The translations under genes and the position numbers were made by a program. Shown here piece by piece: positions 45,946-57,794 of a DNA stretch of 64,000 bases; position 1 is the stretch's first letter; the number at the start of each line of letters is the position of its first letter. Source of the DNA: Streptomyces altiplanensis (lineage in GTDB: Bacteria; Actinomycetota; Actinomycetes; Streptomycetales; Streptomycetaceae); assembly GCA_003719395.1 (NCBI GenBank), contig RHMC01000006.1, positions 1 through 64,000 on the forward strand. Direction: 5' to 3'. The notes under the pieces were generated by a model. That model worked only from the letters and a program-made list of their open reading frames with translations. It ran no database searches and was not told where the DNA came from.

Positions 45946-45981
45946 GTAACACGCACGACCTCTTCGTCACTGGTGCGAAAC
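45946..45981 (+). promoter_or_regulatory. GlnR-type operator upstream of amtB
   Basis: GTCAC-N6-GAAAC (45966-45981) matches the GlnR a-b box pair exactly, and a further GTAAC half-site lies at 45946-45950, though its phasing is 2 bp off the usual 22. It sits 145 bp before amtB, in the position where GlnR activates amtB-glnK-glnD under nitrogen limitation. Confidence 0.75.
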
Positions 45982-46031
45982 ATCGGGTGGCATCGGCCGA
46001 AACCGCGCTGCGCCAACCTCATGGCCCATAA

Positions 46032-47825
<1,794 letters not shown>

Positions 47826-47868
47826 CCGGACGTCCTGGTACCGGAACGCACAGAACGGGAGCTGCTGG

Positions 47869-50351
47869 GTGACGAGCGTTGAAGTGACCACCGAACCGTC
47901 CGACGACTCGGGACCCAGCGGCTACGCGGCGGCCCGGCTGCGACTTCTCCAGGAGAAGTCGCGGTCCGGGCCGCCGCGCCGCTCCGGCCTCGCCCGGCTG
48001 ACCGACGACTGGCTGGGCGCGCTGTTCACCACGGCCGCCCTCGAAACGGGGGTCCGCGGCGCGGCCCTCGTCGCCGTCGGCGGATACGGCCGGGGCGAGC
48101 TTTCGCCGCGCAGCGACCTCGACCTTCTCCTCCTGCACGACGGAAGCGCCGACAAGGCCGCGATCGCGACCCTCGCCGACCGCGTCTGGTACCCGGTGTG
48201 GGACCTGGGCATCGCCCTCGACCACTCCGTACGCACGCCCGCCGAGGCCCGCACCACCGCCGGCGAGGACCTCAAAGTGCACCTCGGACTCCTCGACGCC
48301 CGGCACGTCGCCGCGACCTCGGCGTCACCGCGGGACTGCGCACCGCCGTACTCGCCGACTGGCGCAACCTCGCCCCCAAGCGGCTGCCCGAACTCCACGA
48401 GCTCTGCCAGGAACGGGCCGTACGCCAGGGCGAACTGCAGTACCTCCTCGAACCCGACCTCAAGGAGGCACGCGGCGGTCTGCGCGACACCACCGCCCTG
48501 CGCGCCGTCGCGCTCCTGGCTCGCCGACGCCCCGCGCGAGGGCCTCGACGCGGCGCGGCGCCGGCTCTTCGACGTACGCGACGCCGCTGCACCTGACCAC
48601 CGGACGCGCCACCGACCGCCTCGCCCTCCAGGAGCAGGACCAGGTCGCCGCCGAGCTCGGTCTGCTGGACGCCGACACCCTGCTGCGCGAGGTGTACGAA
48701 GCGGCGCGCACCAGTCTCCTACGCCGCGACGTCACCTGGCGCGAGGTGAACCGGGTCCTGCGCGCCCGGTCGCTGCGCCCCCGGTTGCGCGCCATGCTCG
48801 GCAGCAGAACCCCTGCCACCGACCGCACCCCGCTCGCGGAAGGAGTCGTCGAGCAGGACGGCGAGGTGGTGCTCGCCCGCACCGCGCGCCCCGCAGCTCG
48901 ACGCCGTGCTCCCGCTGCGGGCCGCCGCCGCCGCGGCCCAGTCGGGGCTGCCCGTCTCCCTGCACGCCGTACGCCGCCTCGCGGCCGTCGCCAAGCCGCT
49001 GCCCGTGCCCTGGCCGGCCGAGGCGCGCGAGGAACTCGTCACCCTCCTCGGCGCGGGCGAGGCGACCGTCGGGGTGTGGGAGGCACTGGAGGCCGAGGGA
49101 CTCATCACCCGGCTGCTGCCGGACTGGGAGCGGGTGCGGTGCCGCCCGCAGCGCAACCCCGTCCACACCTGGACCGTCGACCGGCACCTGGTCGAGACGG
49201 CCGTACGGGCCTCCGCGCTCACCCGCCGGGTCGGGCGCCCCGACCTGCTGCTGACCGCCGCCCTGCTGCACGACTTCGGCAAGGGCTGGCCCGGCGACCA
49301 CTCGGTGGCCGGCGAGATCGTCGCCCGCGACATCGCCACCCGGATCGGCTTCGACCGCGCGGATGTCGGCGTGATCGCCACGCTCGTACGCCACCACCTC
49401 CTCCTCGTCGAGACCGCGACCCGGCGTGACCTGGACGACCCGGCCACCGTCCGCTCCGTGGCCGACGCGGTCAAGGCGACCGGCACCCTCGAACTCCTGC
49501 ACGCCCTCACCGAGGCCGACGCGCTGGCCACCGGGCCCGCCGCCTGGTCCACCTGGCCGCGCCTGCGCTCGTCGCCGACCTGGTGAAACGCGTCGCCGCC
49601 GTCCTCGCGGGCGAAGCCCCGGCCGAACCCGAACCCGCCGCCCCCAGTGCCGAGCAGGAACGCCTCGCCGTCGAGCGTTCCGTACCGGCGGGCCCGTCCT
49701 CTCGCTGCGCGCGCAGCCGGAGGGCCACGGGGAGGACGCGGCCGAGGAGCCGGAGCCGCTCGGCGTCGAGCTGCTGATCGCCGTACCGGACCAGCCCGGT
49801 GTCCTGCCCGCGGTGGCCGGAGTACTGGCGATGCACCGGCTGACCGTACGCACGGCGGAACTGCGGGCCGCCGAACTTCCGCCCTCGGTGGTGGCCGGCG
49901 CCCCGGCGTCGAGGGCCGCGTACTGCTGCTCGACTGGCGGGTGGCGGCGGAGTACGGATCGCTGCCCCAGGCCGTCCGGCTGCGCGCCGATCTCGTACGC
50001 GCCCTGGACGGCTCGCTCGACATCCCGGCCCGCCTCGCGGAGCGGGAGCGCGCGTACGAGAAGAACCCGCGCAGGCGGGGCGCACAGGCCCCGCCGCCCC
50101 GCGTGACGGTCGCCCCCGCCGGGTCCCGGCTCGCGACGGTGATCGAGGTGCGCGCACAGGACGCCCCGGGCCTGCTGCACCGCATCGGCCACGCCCTGGA
50201 GTCGGCAAAGGTGCGGGTGCGCAGCGCGCACGTCTCGACCCTGGGCGCGAACGCGGTCGACGCCTTCTACGTCACAGGGCCCGAAGGCGCCCCGCTCCCG
50301 GAGATCGAGGCGGCCGAGGTGGCCAGGTCACTGGAGGGCGCGCTCCGCTGA
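47869..50351 (+). CDS. glnD: PII nucleotidyltransferase GlnD (frameshifted)
   Basis: Bifunctional enzyme that modifies and demodifies GlnK (adenylyltransferase in streptomycetes). The N-terminal nucleotidyltransferase has VGGYGRGELSPRSDLDLLLL; the GlnD helical part has LLEPDLKEARGGLRDTTALR; the HD phosphohydrolase domain has LLHDFGKGWPGDHSVAGE; two C-terminal ACT domains (LLIAVPDQPGVLPAVAGVLA and IEVRAQDAPGLLHRIGHALE) sense glutamine. Around eight frame changes occur between 48310 and 49910, for example one G missing in GCCGGCGAC near 48312. Corrected length is about 828 residues. GTG 47869 lies 43 bp behind glnK, closing the amtB-glnK-glnD operon. Confidence 0.93.
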
Positions 50352-50455
50352 GGAGCGGGGGGGCGGGCCGGGGGGGCAGACCCCACCGCGGACGGACAGA
50401 TACCCTGGGGGCATCTGTGTCCACCCGTCCCCCGACCCGAGGATTCGCGACCGCC

Positions 50456-52006
50456 GTGTTCGATACTCTTTCCGACCGCCTCGCAGCGACATTCAAAAAC
50501 CTCCGGGGCAAGGGCCGCCTGTCCGAGGCGGACATCGACGCCACGGCACGTGAGATCCGTATCGCGCTGCTGGAAGCGGATGTCGCGCTGCCCGTCGTCC
50601 GGGCGTTCATCAAGCAGGTCAAGGAGCGTGCCGCCGGGGCCGAGGTCTCGCAGGCGCTGAATCCCGCGCAGCAGGTCATCAAGATCGTCAACGAGGAGCT
50701 CGTCGGCATCCTCGGCGGCGAGACCCGCCGTCTGCGGTTCGCCAAGAACCCGCCCACCGTGATCATGCTCGCGGGTCTCCAGGGCGCCGGCAAGACGACC
50801 CTCGCCGGAAAGCTGGGCCTGTGGCTCAAGGGCCAGGGCCACTCGCCGATCCTGGTCGCCTGTGACCTCCAGCGTCCCAACGCCGTCAACCAGCTGAGCG
50901 TCGTCGCCGAGCGCGCCGGTGTCGCGGTGTACGCGCCGGAGCCCGGCAACGGCGTCGGTGACCCGGTCCAGGTCGCCAAGGACTCCATCGAGTACGCCAA
51001 GAACAAGCTGCACGACATCGTCATCGTCGACACCGCGGGCCGCCTCGGTATCGACCAGGAGCTGATGCAGCAGGCCGCGGACATCCGCGACGCCGTCAGC
51101 CCCGACGAGGTCCTCTTCGTCGTCGACGCGATGATCGGCCAGGACGCGGTCAACACCGCCGAGGCCTTCCGCGACGGCGTCGGCTTCGACGGCGTGGTGC
51201 TGTCCAAGCTCGACGGTGACGCCCGTGGTGGTGCCGCCCTGTCGATCGCCAAGGTGACCGGCCGCCAGATCATGTTCGCCTCCAACGGCGAGAAGCTGGA
51301 CGACTTCGACGCGTTCCACCCGGACCGCATGGCGTCCCGCATCCTCGGCATGGGCGACATGCTGTCGCTCATCGAGAAGGCCGAGCAGACCTTCAGCCAG
51401 CAAGAGGCCGAAGCGATGGCGGCCAAGCTGGCGAAGGGCCCGAAGGAGTTCACGCTCGACGACTTCCTGGCCCAGATGGAGCAGGTCAGGAAGATGGGCT
51501 CCATCTCCAAGCTGCTCGGCATGATGCCCGGCATGGGGCAGATCAAGGAGCAGATCGCCAACATCGACGAGCGCGACGTGGACCGTACGGCCGCGATCAT
51601 CAAGTCGATGACCCCCGCCGAGCGCCAGGACCCGACGATCATCAACGGCTCGCGCCGGGCCCGTGTCGCCAAGGGCTCGGGCGTCGATGTCAGTGCCGTG
51701 AAGAACCTGGTGGAGCGGTTCTTCGAGGCGCGCAAGATGATGTCGAAGATGGCCCAGGGCGGCGGGATGCCGGGCATGCCCGGCATCCCGGGCATGGGCG
51801 GTGGCCCCGGCCGTCAGAAGAAGCAGCAGAAGCAGGCCAAGGGCAAGCGCAAGAGCGGCAACCCGATGAAGCGGAAGCTGGAGGAGCAGGCCGCGGCCGA
51901 GCGCCGTGAGCAGGCCGCGCAGTCGGGCGGCGCGCTGGGCCTGCCGGCCGGCCAGGGGGACCAGAACTTCGAACTGCCCGACGAGTTCAAGAAGTTCATG
52001 GGCTGA
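50456..52006 (+). CDS. ffh: Signal recognition particle protein Ffh
   Basis: SRP54 homologue of 516 residues. N domain, then G domain with GLQGAGKTTLAGKLGLWL (G1), DLQRPNAVNQL, DTAGRLGIDQELM (G3) and SKLDGDARGGAAL (G4); the methionine-rich M domain has GMMPGMGQIKEQIANIDER and a GMPGMPGIPGMGGG stretch, and a basic Lys-rich C-terminus. Start GTG 50456 (VFDTLSDRLAATFKNL) matches the family; an upstream ATG-like frame at 50417 adds 13 unconserved residues. It recognises signal sequences at the ribosome and docks to FtsY. The frame is intact. Confidence 0.97.
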   Translation: MFDTLSDRLAATFKNLRGKGRLSEADIDATAREIRIALLEADVALPVVRAFIKQVKERAAGAEVSQALNPAQQVIKIVNEELVGILGGETRRLRFAKNPPTVIMLAGLQGAGKTTLAGKLGLWLKGQGHSPILVACDLQRPNAVNQLSVVAERAGVAVYAPEPGNGVGDPVQVAKDSIEYAKNKLHDIVIVDTAGRLGIDQELMQQAADIRDAVSPDEVLFVVDAMIGQDAVNTAEAFRDGVGFDGVVLSKLDGDARGGAALSIAKVTGRQIMFASNGEKLDDFDAFHPDRMASRILGMGDMLSLIEKAEQTFSQQEAEAMAAKLAKGPKEFTLDDFLAQMEQVRKMGSISKLLGMMPGMGQIKEQIANIDERDVDRTAAIIKSMTPAERQDPTIINGSRRARVAKGSGVDVSAVKNLVERFFEARKMMSKMAQGGGMPGMPGIPGMGGGPGRQKKQQKQAKGKRKSGNPMKRKLEEQAAAERREQAAQSGGALGLPAGQGDQNFELPDEFKKFMG

Positions 52007-52032
52007 CGCCCGGCCGTAGTACGTACAGCGCC

Positions 52033-52069
52033 GTGGGCGCCCCGCTCCTTCCCCGGAGCGGGCGCCCAC
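52033..52069. terminator. Terminator after ffh
   Basis: GTGGGCGCCCCGCTCC and GGAGCGGGCGCCCAC form a 15-bp stem (one bulged C) between convergent ffh and the methyltransferase gene. Confidence 0.88.
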
Positions 52070-52074
52070 GCCGC

Positions 52075-52974
52075 TCACGGCGTACGCGCGATCAGGTAGC
52101 GGAAGACGTTGGACATCCAGACCGTTCCGTCCCGCCGCACATGGGGGTGGAGAGCCTCGGTGAGCTCCTTCGTCACCTGCGCCGGGTCCGTGGCCCGTAC
52201 TGCCGCGTCGAACAGTCCGGTCGACAGGAGTCCGCGTACGGCGCTGTCCATGTCGGCGTAGCCGAAGGGGCACGCGACCCGCCCCGAGCCGTCCGGTTTC
52301 AGTCCGGCCCGCGAGGCCACGTCCTCCAGGTCGTCCCTGAGCGCGGGACGCCAGCCGCGGCCGACGGCGCGCGGGCTCTCGGCCAGCCGGGAGGCGACCC
52401 GCAGCACCGCGGAGGTCGCACAGCGCTCGGGCGGTCCCCAGCCGGCCAGGACCACTTCACTGCCCCGTTCGGCGAGCGGTATCGCGCTTTCGAGCGCCGC
52501 GGTGAGCCCGTCGGAATCACCGGCCGCGCAGCCCAGCGGCTCGAACGCGGTGACGAGGTTGTACGCGGGGGCGGCGGTGTCGCAGACCTCCGCCGAACCG
52601 CCTTCGAACAACCGGGTGGTTCCGTGAGGCGCGCCCTCCCGGCCGCCGCTCTGCGGCGCGTCCGACAGCAGGCGCTCACGGGCCAGCGCGACCCGGGCGC
52701 GGTCGGATTCGACGCCTGTCACGTGCGCACCGCGCGACGCGGAGATCAGCAGGGCGAGGCCCGAACCGCAGCCGAGGCCGAGCAGCCGGGTGGCGGGGCC
52801 TACCTCGAGCCGCTCGTACGCCGCTTCGTACAGCGGGACCAGCATCCGTTCCTGGATCTCGGCCCAGTCGCGGGCGCGTGCACCCGCGTCCGTCGCCGGC
52901 GGCGAAGCCGCGTTCGGGTGGTGCCGGACGAGCGTAGGTGTCATCGAAAGCGCCCCAATCCGCCGAGAGGTCAT
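52075..52974 (-). CDS. SAM-dependent methyltransferase (class I)
   Basis: About 300 residues. Motif I is ATRLLGLGCGSGLALLISAS, motif II/acidic loop GVESDRARVALAR, and a post-motif VTAFEPLGCAAGDSDGL; the C-terminal part has DLEDVASRAGLKPDGSGRV. ATG 52974 (MTSRRIGALSM) has AGGA 6 bases upstream; the alternative ATG 52944 (MTPTLVRHHP) has a weaker site. The acceptor is unknown; similar genes lie at this locus in other streptomycetes. The frame is intact. Confidence 0.82.
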   Translation of the reverse strand: MTSRRIGALSMTPTLVRHHPNAASPPATDAGARARDWAEIQERMLVPLYEAAYERLEVGPATRLLGLGCGSGLALLISASRGAHVTGVESDRARVALARERLLSDAPQSGGREGAPHGTTRLFEGGSAEVCDTAAPAYNLVTAFEPLGCAAGDSDGLTAALESAIPLAERGSEVVLAGWGPPERCATSAVLRVASRLAESPRAVGRGWRPALRDDLEDVASRAGLKPDGSGRVACPFGYADMDSAVRGLLSTGLFDAAVRATDPAQVTKELTEALHPHVRRDGTVWMSNVFRYLIARTP

Positions 52975-53522
52975 TACGTGTCCTGATGGACGTCCCCCGT
53001 GTGCGTGCGCTCGTACTCCCCGTATGCCAGGGAACTCCGCATCCGGCACCAAGTCCAGGGGTTGAAGGGCAATGCTTGCGTGCCCCTGCCGTGCGCCCCC
53101 GCGCCGGAGCGGATATCAGGTTCCAGAGTGCCGCCGACGAGCCGATCGCGCCACGGGAGGGGAACGCGACCGTGCGAGGCCGCGGCCGTGCGGCGTCTGT
53201 TTCCGGGGGCGGGGCGGTGCCGGAGGCCGGGAGCGACCCCAGTACTGTCGCTGCCGTGGCCCGTGCCCGCGGGAACGCCCGCCGGCGCCCGGAGAGCCAC
53301 TCGCGCCGCCCGGAGCAACTGATGCCCCGGCGTGCGGTCTTTGTCTACGCGCCGGGGCGTACGCGCGGGTACGCCCCGTGTTGACGGGTGCTGGGCGAGT
53401 CCTCCGCAGATCAGCGCACCCGCCCTCGTCAGGACGCATCAACGGCAACTGACGGGTACGTGCAAATTATTTGGGATGGCCCGGAATAGGAACACCGGGG
53501 CACCCCGGCTCGTTGTCACGAC
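52975..53522. other. Intergenic region upstream of the SprT-like gene
   Basis: 548 bp with scattered short reading frames but no conserved protein. The right end is distinctive: an AT-rich element (CAAATTATTTGGGATGG, about 53463-53479), unusual in this genome, followed by an ECF-type promoter. The rest shows nothing I can name. Confidence 0.5.
53489..53514 (+). promoter_or_regulatory. ECF-sigma-type promoter, GGAAC-N17-CGTT
   Basis: GGAAC (53489-53493) and CGTT (53511-53514) are separated by 17 bp, matching group-IV sigma factor promoters. An inverted repeat CCGGGG-CA-CCCCGG fills the spacer. The GTG of the next gene begins 8 bases after CGTT, so the transcript would be leaderless. Confidence 0.65.
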
Positions 53523-54114
53523 GTGAGCACGACACCACCTGTTCTCGCCGCAGAGCTGGCGCAGGCGTGGGCCGACATTCAGCGGTACCACCCCGAGCTG
53601 CCAGATCTAGCCGCGCCCGAGTCCCTGATCGGAGAGTCCTCGTCCGCCTGCGGAGCGGAACTCTCCTTCGAACGACTGCTGCACGAGGCAGTCCACGGCA
53701 TCGCCGCCGCACGCGGTGTCCGTGACACCTCACGTGCCGGCCGCTACCACAACCGCAGATTCCTCGCGATCGCCGAGGAGATGGGCCTCGACCACCCCGA
53801 GGAGCCGCACCCCAGCAGCGGCTTCTCGCTGGTCTCGCTCAACCCCGAGGCGAGGCGGCGTTACCGGCCGACGATCGAGCGGCTCCAGCGCGCCCTCAAG
53901 GCGCACACGGTCGCGACGCCGCGGACACCAAGCGCACTTTCCGCGGGCCTGCCGCCCGGCACGGCTCGTCCGGCGGCGGGGTGCGGGTCAAGGCAGTCTG
54001 CGACTGCGGGCGCAACGTCCGCGTCGTTCCGTCGTCCTGGCCCAGGCCCCGATCGTGTGCGGCGGCTGCGGAAAGCCGTTCCGCATCCCGGAAGTGGTGG
54101 CCGCGGCGAGCTGA
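53523..54114 (+). CDS. SprT-like zinc metallopeptidase-type protein with C-terminal zinc ribbon (two frameshifts)
   Basis: About 197 residues when corrected. The central FERLLHEAVHGIAAARGV contains HExxH (HEAVH), as in SprT-like metallopeptidases, and is followed by RYHNRRFLAIAEEMGLDHPE. The C-terminus has a zinc ribbon: VKAVCDCGRNVRVV and IVCGGCGKPFRIPE. One G is missing at GCGGAC near 53920 and another at TCGGTC near 54035. There is no Shine-Dalgarno sequence; the GTG follows an ECF-type promoter so closely that translation is probably leaderless. SprT-like proteins include DNA-protein-crosslink proteases; activity here is inference. Confidence 0.75.
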
Positions 54115-54330
54115 CCGTCCTTTTTGTCGTTGCTTCCGCCAGGTGGGCAGCGGTGCCGGCCGGGTGATGCCGTGTCGCAGGTGTGTGGCACAATGGCTAG
54201 CTGTACTCGACAGCCGCACAGGAACCCTCTCGCCTCCGGCTGACGCGTCCATCGGGCACCCCGAGTACCGCAACCCCACGTGGCATCTTGTTGTGCCCCA
54301 CCACGTCATAGACCAGGAGACACCACTCCA

Positions 54331-54777
54331 GTGGCAGTCAAGATCAAGCTGAAGCGTCTGGGCAAGATCCGTTCGCCTCACTACCGCATCGTCGTCGCCG
54401 ACTCCCGTACCCGCCGTGACGGCCGGGCCATCGAGGAGATCGGTCTGTACCACCCGGTGCAGAACCCCTCGCGCATCGAGGTCAACTCCGAGCGTGCCCA
54501 GTACTGGCTTTCCGTCGGCGCCCAGCCGACCGAGCCGGTCATGGCCATCCTGAAGCTCACCGGCGACTGGCAGGCGCACAAGGGCCTTCCGGCCCCCGCG
54601 CCGCTGCTCCAGCCGGAGCCGAAGGCCGACAAGCGTGCCGCGTTCGACGCGTTCGCCAAGGGTCTCGAGGGTGGCGACGAGTCCAAGGGCGAGGCGATCA
54701 CTCAGAAGGCGAAGAAGGCCGACAAGAAGGCCGACGAGGCTCCCGCGGCCGAGTCCACCGAGTCGACCGAGGCCTGA
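54331..54777 (+). CDS. rpsP: 30S ribosomal protein S16
   Basis: A 148-residue S16. The conserved core ([51 protein letters not shown]) ends near residue 90; a long Lys/Ala/Glu-rich tail ([20 protein letters not shown]) roughly doubles the bacterial length, as is usual in streptomycetes. GTG 54331 follows AGGAGA. It heads the rpsP-KH-rimM-trmD-rplS cluster. Confidence 0.98.
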   Translation: MAVKIKLKRLGKIRSPHYRIVVADSRTRRDGRAIEEIGLYHPVQNPSRIEVNSERAQYWLSVGAQPTEPVMAILKLTGDWQAHKGLPAPAPLLQPEPKADKRAAFDAFAKGLEGGDESKGEAITQKAKKADKKADEAPAAESTESTEA

Positions 54778-54779
54778 GC

Positions 54780-55019
54780 ATGCTCGAGGAGGCTCTTGAG
54801 CACCTCGTGAAGGGCATTGTCGACAACCCCGACGATGTGCAGGTGGCCTCGCGCACCCTGCGCCGCGGGCGCGTGCTGGAAGTCCGGGTTCACCCGGACG
54901 ACCTCGGCAAGGTGATCGGCCGCAACGGCCGCACCGCTCGCGCCCTGCGTACGGTCGTGGGCGCCATCGGCGGCCGTGGCATCCGCGTCGACCTCGTCGA
55001 CGTGGACCAGGTCCGCTGA
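54780..55019 (+). CDS. khpA: KH-domain RNA-binding protein (KhpA-like)
   Basis: A 79-residue protein with a single type-II KH domain: LEEALEHLVKGIVDNPDDV, LEVRVHPDDLGKVIGRNGRT (GxxG motif) and GIRVDLVDVD. KhpA proteins bind RNA, often with KhpB/Jag, and affect cell-size control in other Gram-positives. ATG 54780 is 2 bp behind rpsP, implying coupled translation. The frame is intact. Confidence 0.95.
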   Translation: MLEEALEHLVKGIVDNPDDVQVASRTLRRGRVLEVRVHPDDLGKVIGRNGRTARALRTVVGAIGGRGIRVDLVDVDQVR

Positions 55020-55052
55020 CAAAGTTGACCGCTTTACCTAGATACGCCGGCT

Positions 55053-55088
55053 CGGGCCGGGGAGGGCTCCAGAGCCTTCCCCGGCCCG
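55053..55088 (+). terminator. Long hairpin between khpA and rimM
   Basis: CGGGCCGGGGAGGGCTC and GAGCCTTCCCCGGCCCG pair over 17 bp with one mismatch and a tiny loop, 22 bp before rimM. It may attenuate or process the operon transcript between ribosomal-protein and modification genes. Confidence 0.65.
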
Positions 55089-55110
55089 TAGTCGTACGAC
55101 AGGAGAAGAA

Positions 55111-55692
55111 GTGCAGCTCGTAGTCGCGCGGATCGGCCGCGCCCACGGGATCAAGGGCGAAGTCACGGTCGAGGTACGTACGGACGAGCCGGAGCTTCGG
55201 CTCGGACCGGGCGCCGTGCTCGCCACGGACCCGGCCTCCGCCGGGCCGCTGACGATCGAGACCGGCCGGGTGCACAGCGGCAGGCTGCTGCTGCGCTTCG
55301 CGGGCGTCAAGGACCGTACGGCCGCCGAGGCACTGCGCAACACCCTCCTCATCGCCGAGGTCGATCCGCAGGAGACTCCGGAGGACCCCGAGGAGTTCTA
55401 CGACCACCAGCTGATGGACCTCGACGTCGTCCTGGCCGACGGCACCGGGATCGGCCGGATCACCGAGATCACCCACCTGCCCTCCCAGGACCTGTTCATC
55501 GTGAAGCGGCCCGACGGCAGCGAGGTGATGATCCCCTTCGTCGAGGAGATCGTCGCCGAGATCGACCTGGAGGAGCAGCGTGCGGTGATCACCCCGCCGC
55601 CGGGGCTGATCGACGGCAGCCAGGCCGAGGTCGCCTCGTCGGGGGACGAGACCGGTGACGGGAGCGACAGGAGCGGGGACGGCGGCGCATGA
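55111..55692 (+). CDS. rimM: Ribosome maturation factor RimM
   Basis: A 193-residue 30S assembly factor. The N-terminal domain has [20 protein letters not shown]; the PRC-barrel has [39 protein letters not shown] and [15 protein letters not shown]. It is followed by an acidic Gly/Ser-rich tail. GTG 55111 lies after AGGAGAAGA. It overlaps trmD by 4 bp. The frame is intact. Confidence 0.96.
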   Translation: MQLVVARIGRAHGIKGEVTVEVRTDEPELRLGPGAVLATDPASAGPLTIETGRVHSGRLLLRFAGVKDRTAAEALRNTLLIAEVDPQETPEDPEEFYDHQLMDLDVVLADGTGIGRITEITHLPSQDLFIVKRPDGSEVMIPFVEEIVAEIDLEEQRAVITPPPGLIDGSQAEVASSGDETGDGSDRSGDGGA

Positions 55693-56506
55693 GGCTCGAC
55701 GTCGTCACGATCTTCCCCGAGTACCTGGAACCGCTGAACGTCTCGCTCGTCGGCAAGGCCCGCGCGCGCGGGCAGCTCGACGTCCGTGTGCACGACCTCA
55801 GGGAGTGGACGTACGACCGCCACAACACGGTCGACGACACCCCTTACGGCGGCGGCCCCGGCATGGTCATGAAGACCGGCCCCTCGCCGCCCTCGACGAC
55901 GCCCTGGCCGACGGCTACGAGGGCGGGGCGCACGGCCCGGTGCTGGTCGTGCCCACCCCCAGCGGCCGCCCCTTCACCCAGGAACTCGCCGTGGAGCTCT
56001 CCGAGCGGCCGTGGCTGGTCTTCACGCCCGCACGCTACGAGGGCATCGACCGCCGCGTCATCGACGAGTACGCCACCCGGATGCCGGTGTACGAGGTCTC
56101 CATCGGGGACTACGTCCTGGCCGGCGGCGAGGCCGCCGTACTGGTGATCACCGAGGCCGTGGCCCGGCTGCTGCCCGGTGTCCTCGGCAACGCCGAATCG
56201 CACCGCGACGACTCCTTCGCGCCCGGCGCCATGGCCAGCCTCCTCGAAGGCCCCGTCTACACCAAGCCGCCCGAGTGGCGCGGCCGCGAGATCCCGGACG
56301 TCCTGCTCAGCGGGCACCACGGGAAGATCGCCCGGTGGCGGCGGGACGAGGCGCTGCGCCGTACGACCGCCAACAGGCCGGACCTCATCGAGCGCTGCGA
56401 TCCCGCGGCCTTCGACAAGAAGGACCGCGAGATGCTGAGCATCCTCGGCTGGCGGCCCGGCCCCGACGGCCGATTTGGGCGTAACCCCGAGGCCGTGGAA
56501 GAATGA
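55689..56506 (+). CDS. trmD: tRNA (guanine37-N1)-methyltransferase TrmD (one frameshift)
   Basis: SPOUT-class methyltransferase acting on G37 of tRNAs, preventing +1 frameshifting. Motifs are [28 protein letters not shown], the knot [32 protein letters not shown] and [20 protein letters not shown] with the catalytic Asp. One C is missing in a run near 55885 (GGCCCCCTC expected). Corrected length is about 272 residues. It starts at ATG 55689 overlapping rimM. Confidence 0.96.
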
Positions 56507-56637
56507 GCCGCTGCTGTACGTCCGGCGTGCGCCCCTGCCACAGGGGGAACGACGCCCGCCCGACGCGGACAGCACCCCGAAACTCTCTTATCGAATTCCG
56601 TCGATGACCTGTGGCATCGGCGAGGAAGCAGACTCAC

Positions 56638-56988
56638 ATGTCCAGCCTTCTCGACTCCGTCGACTCCGCATCGCTGCGCACCGACCTTCCCGCGTTCCGT
56701 CCCGGTGACACCGTGAACGTCCACGTTCGCGTCATCGAGGGCAACCGCTCGCGTGTGCAGCAGTTCAAGGGCGTAGTCATCCGCCGCCAGGGTTCGGGCG
56801 TCCGCGAGACCTTCACGGTCCGCAAGGTCTCCTTCTCCGTCGGCGTCGAGCGCACCTTCCCGGTGCACAGCCCGATCTTCGAGAAGATCGAGCTCGTCTC
56901 CCGCGGTGACGTCCGTCGCGCGAAGCTGTACTTCCTCCGTGAGCTGCGCGGCAAGGCCGCGAAGATCAAGGAGAAGCGCGACCGCTGA
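56638..56988 (+). CDS. rplS: 50S ribosomal protein L19
   Basis: A 116-residue L19 with [37 protein letters not shown] and [23 protein letters not shown] 56638 follows GAGGAA. A 131-bp leader separates it from trmD. The frame is intact. It ends the ribosomal part of the cluster; signal peptidase genes follow. Confidence 0.98.
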   Translation: MSSLLDSVDSASLRTDLPAFRPGDTVNVHVRVIEGNRSRVQQFKGVVIRRQGSGVRETFTVRKVSFSVGVERTFPVHSPIFEKIELVSRGDVRRAKLYFLRELRGKAAKIKEKRDR

Positions 56989-57033
56989 TCGCGGACTCGG
57001 CTCCTGGGACCGGCCGGATAGGCTCACGTCCCG

Positions 57034-57794
57034 ATGGACACCGAACCACACGACACGGAGCGCGACCGTTCCTCCGGCCCCGCAGCAGGGGAGGAGGAGC
57101 GGTCGCGCTCCGTGCGTTTTCTCGACGCCCCGTGGCGCAGGCCGGCCCTGCTGGGCCTCACGTGCACGGCTTTCCTGCTGCTGTTCAGCACCTTCGTGAT
57201 GCAGCCCTTCCTGATTCCCAGCGGCTCGATGCAGCCCACCCTCGCCATCGGCGACCGGGTGCTCGTCAACAAGTTGGCGTACCGTTTCGGGTCCGTACCG
57301 CTCCGCGGTGACGTGGTCGTGTTCGACGGCACCGGGTCCTTCGTGCGCGAGGAGCCCGCCGGGAACCCGGTCGCCGGGCTGGTGCGGTGGGCGGCGGCGG
57401 CCGTGGGTCTGGCCGAGCCCGCCGAGACCGACTACATCAAGCGCGTGGTGGGTGTGGGCGGCGACCGGGTCGTGTGCTGCGACAAGCGGGGGAGGGTCGA
57501 GGTGAACGGCCGGCCGGTGGACGAGGAGTACCTGTACCCGGGCGACGCCCCGTCGCAGGTGCCGTTCGACATCGTCGTACCGCAGGGCACGCTGTGGGTC
57601 ATGGGCGACCACAGGTCGCACTCCCGCGACTCCCGCGACCACCTGGGCGAGCCGGGCGGCGGCATGGTCCCCGTCGAGAAGCTTGTCGGGCGGGCGGACT
57701 GGATCGGCTGGCCGGTGGGCCGCTGGACCTCGCTGGACGGATCCCGTACTTCACCGGCGTCACCGCGCCCGGTCCGGCCGGGTCCCATGGGTAA
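57034..57794 (+). CDS. sipW: Type I signal peptidase, first of four (SipW-like; frameshift at 3' end)
   Basis: Membrane serine protease that removes Sec and Tat signal peptides. One N-terminal membrane helix (LLGLTCTAFLLLFSTFVMQP), box B IPSGSMQPTL with the catalytic Ser, box D DYIKRVVGVGGD with the catalytic Lys, and box E MGDHRSHSRDSR. One G is missing near 57744 (CCCGGTAC expected); with it restored the protein ends YFTGVTAPGPAGSHG at the TAA at 57792-57794. As given, the frame instead runs into the next signal peptidase, giving a 599-residue double enzyme. About 253 residues when corrected. Confidence 0.9.

Noticed and set aside
48732-50231. Long minus-strand frames opposite glnD
   Set aside because: The plus strand carries the HD and ACT domains of GlnD; the antisense frames show no domains.
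53476-53526. A 16-residue frame (MARNRNTGAPRLVVTT) whose stop overlaps the SprT-like start
   Set aside because: It coincides with the GGAAC/CGTT promoter elements, so it would lie mostly upstream of the expected transcription start; treated as chance.
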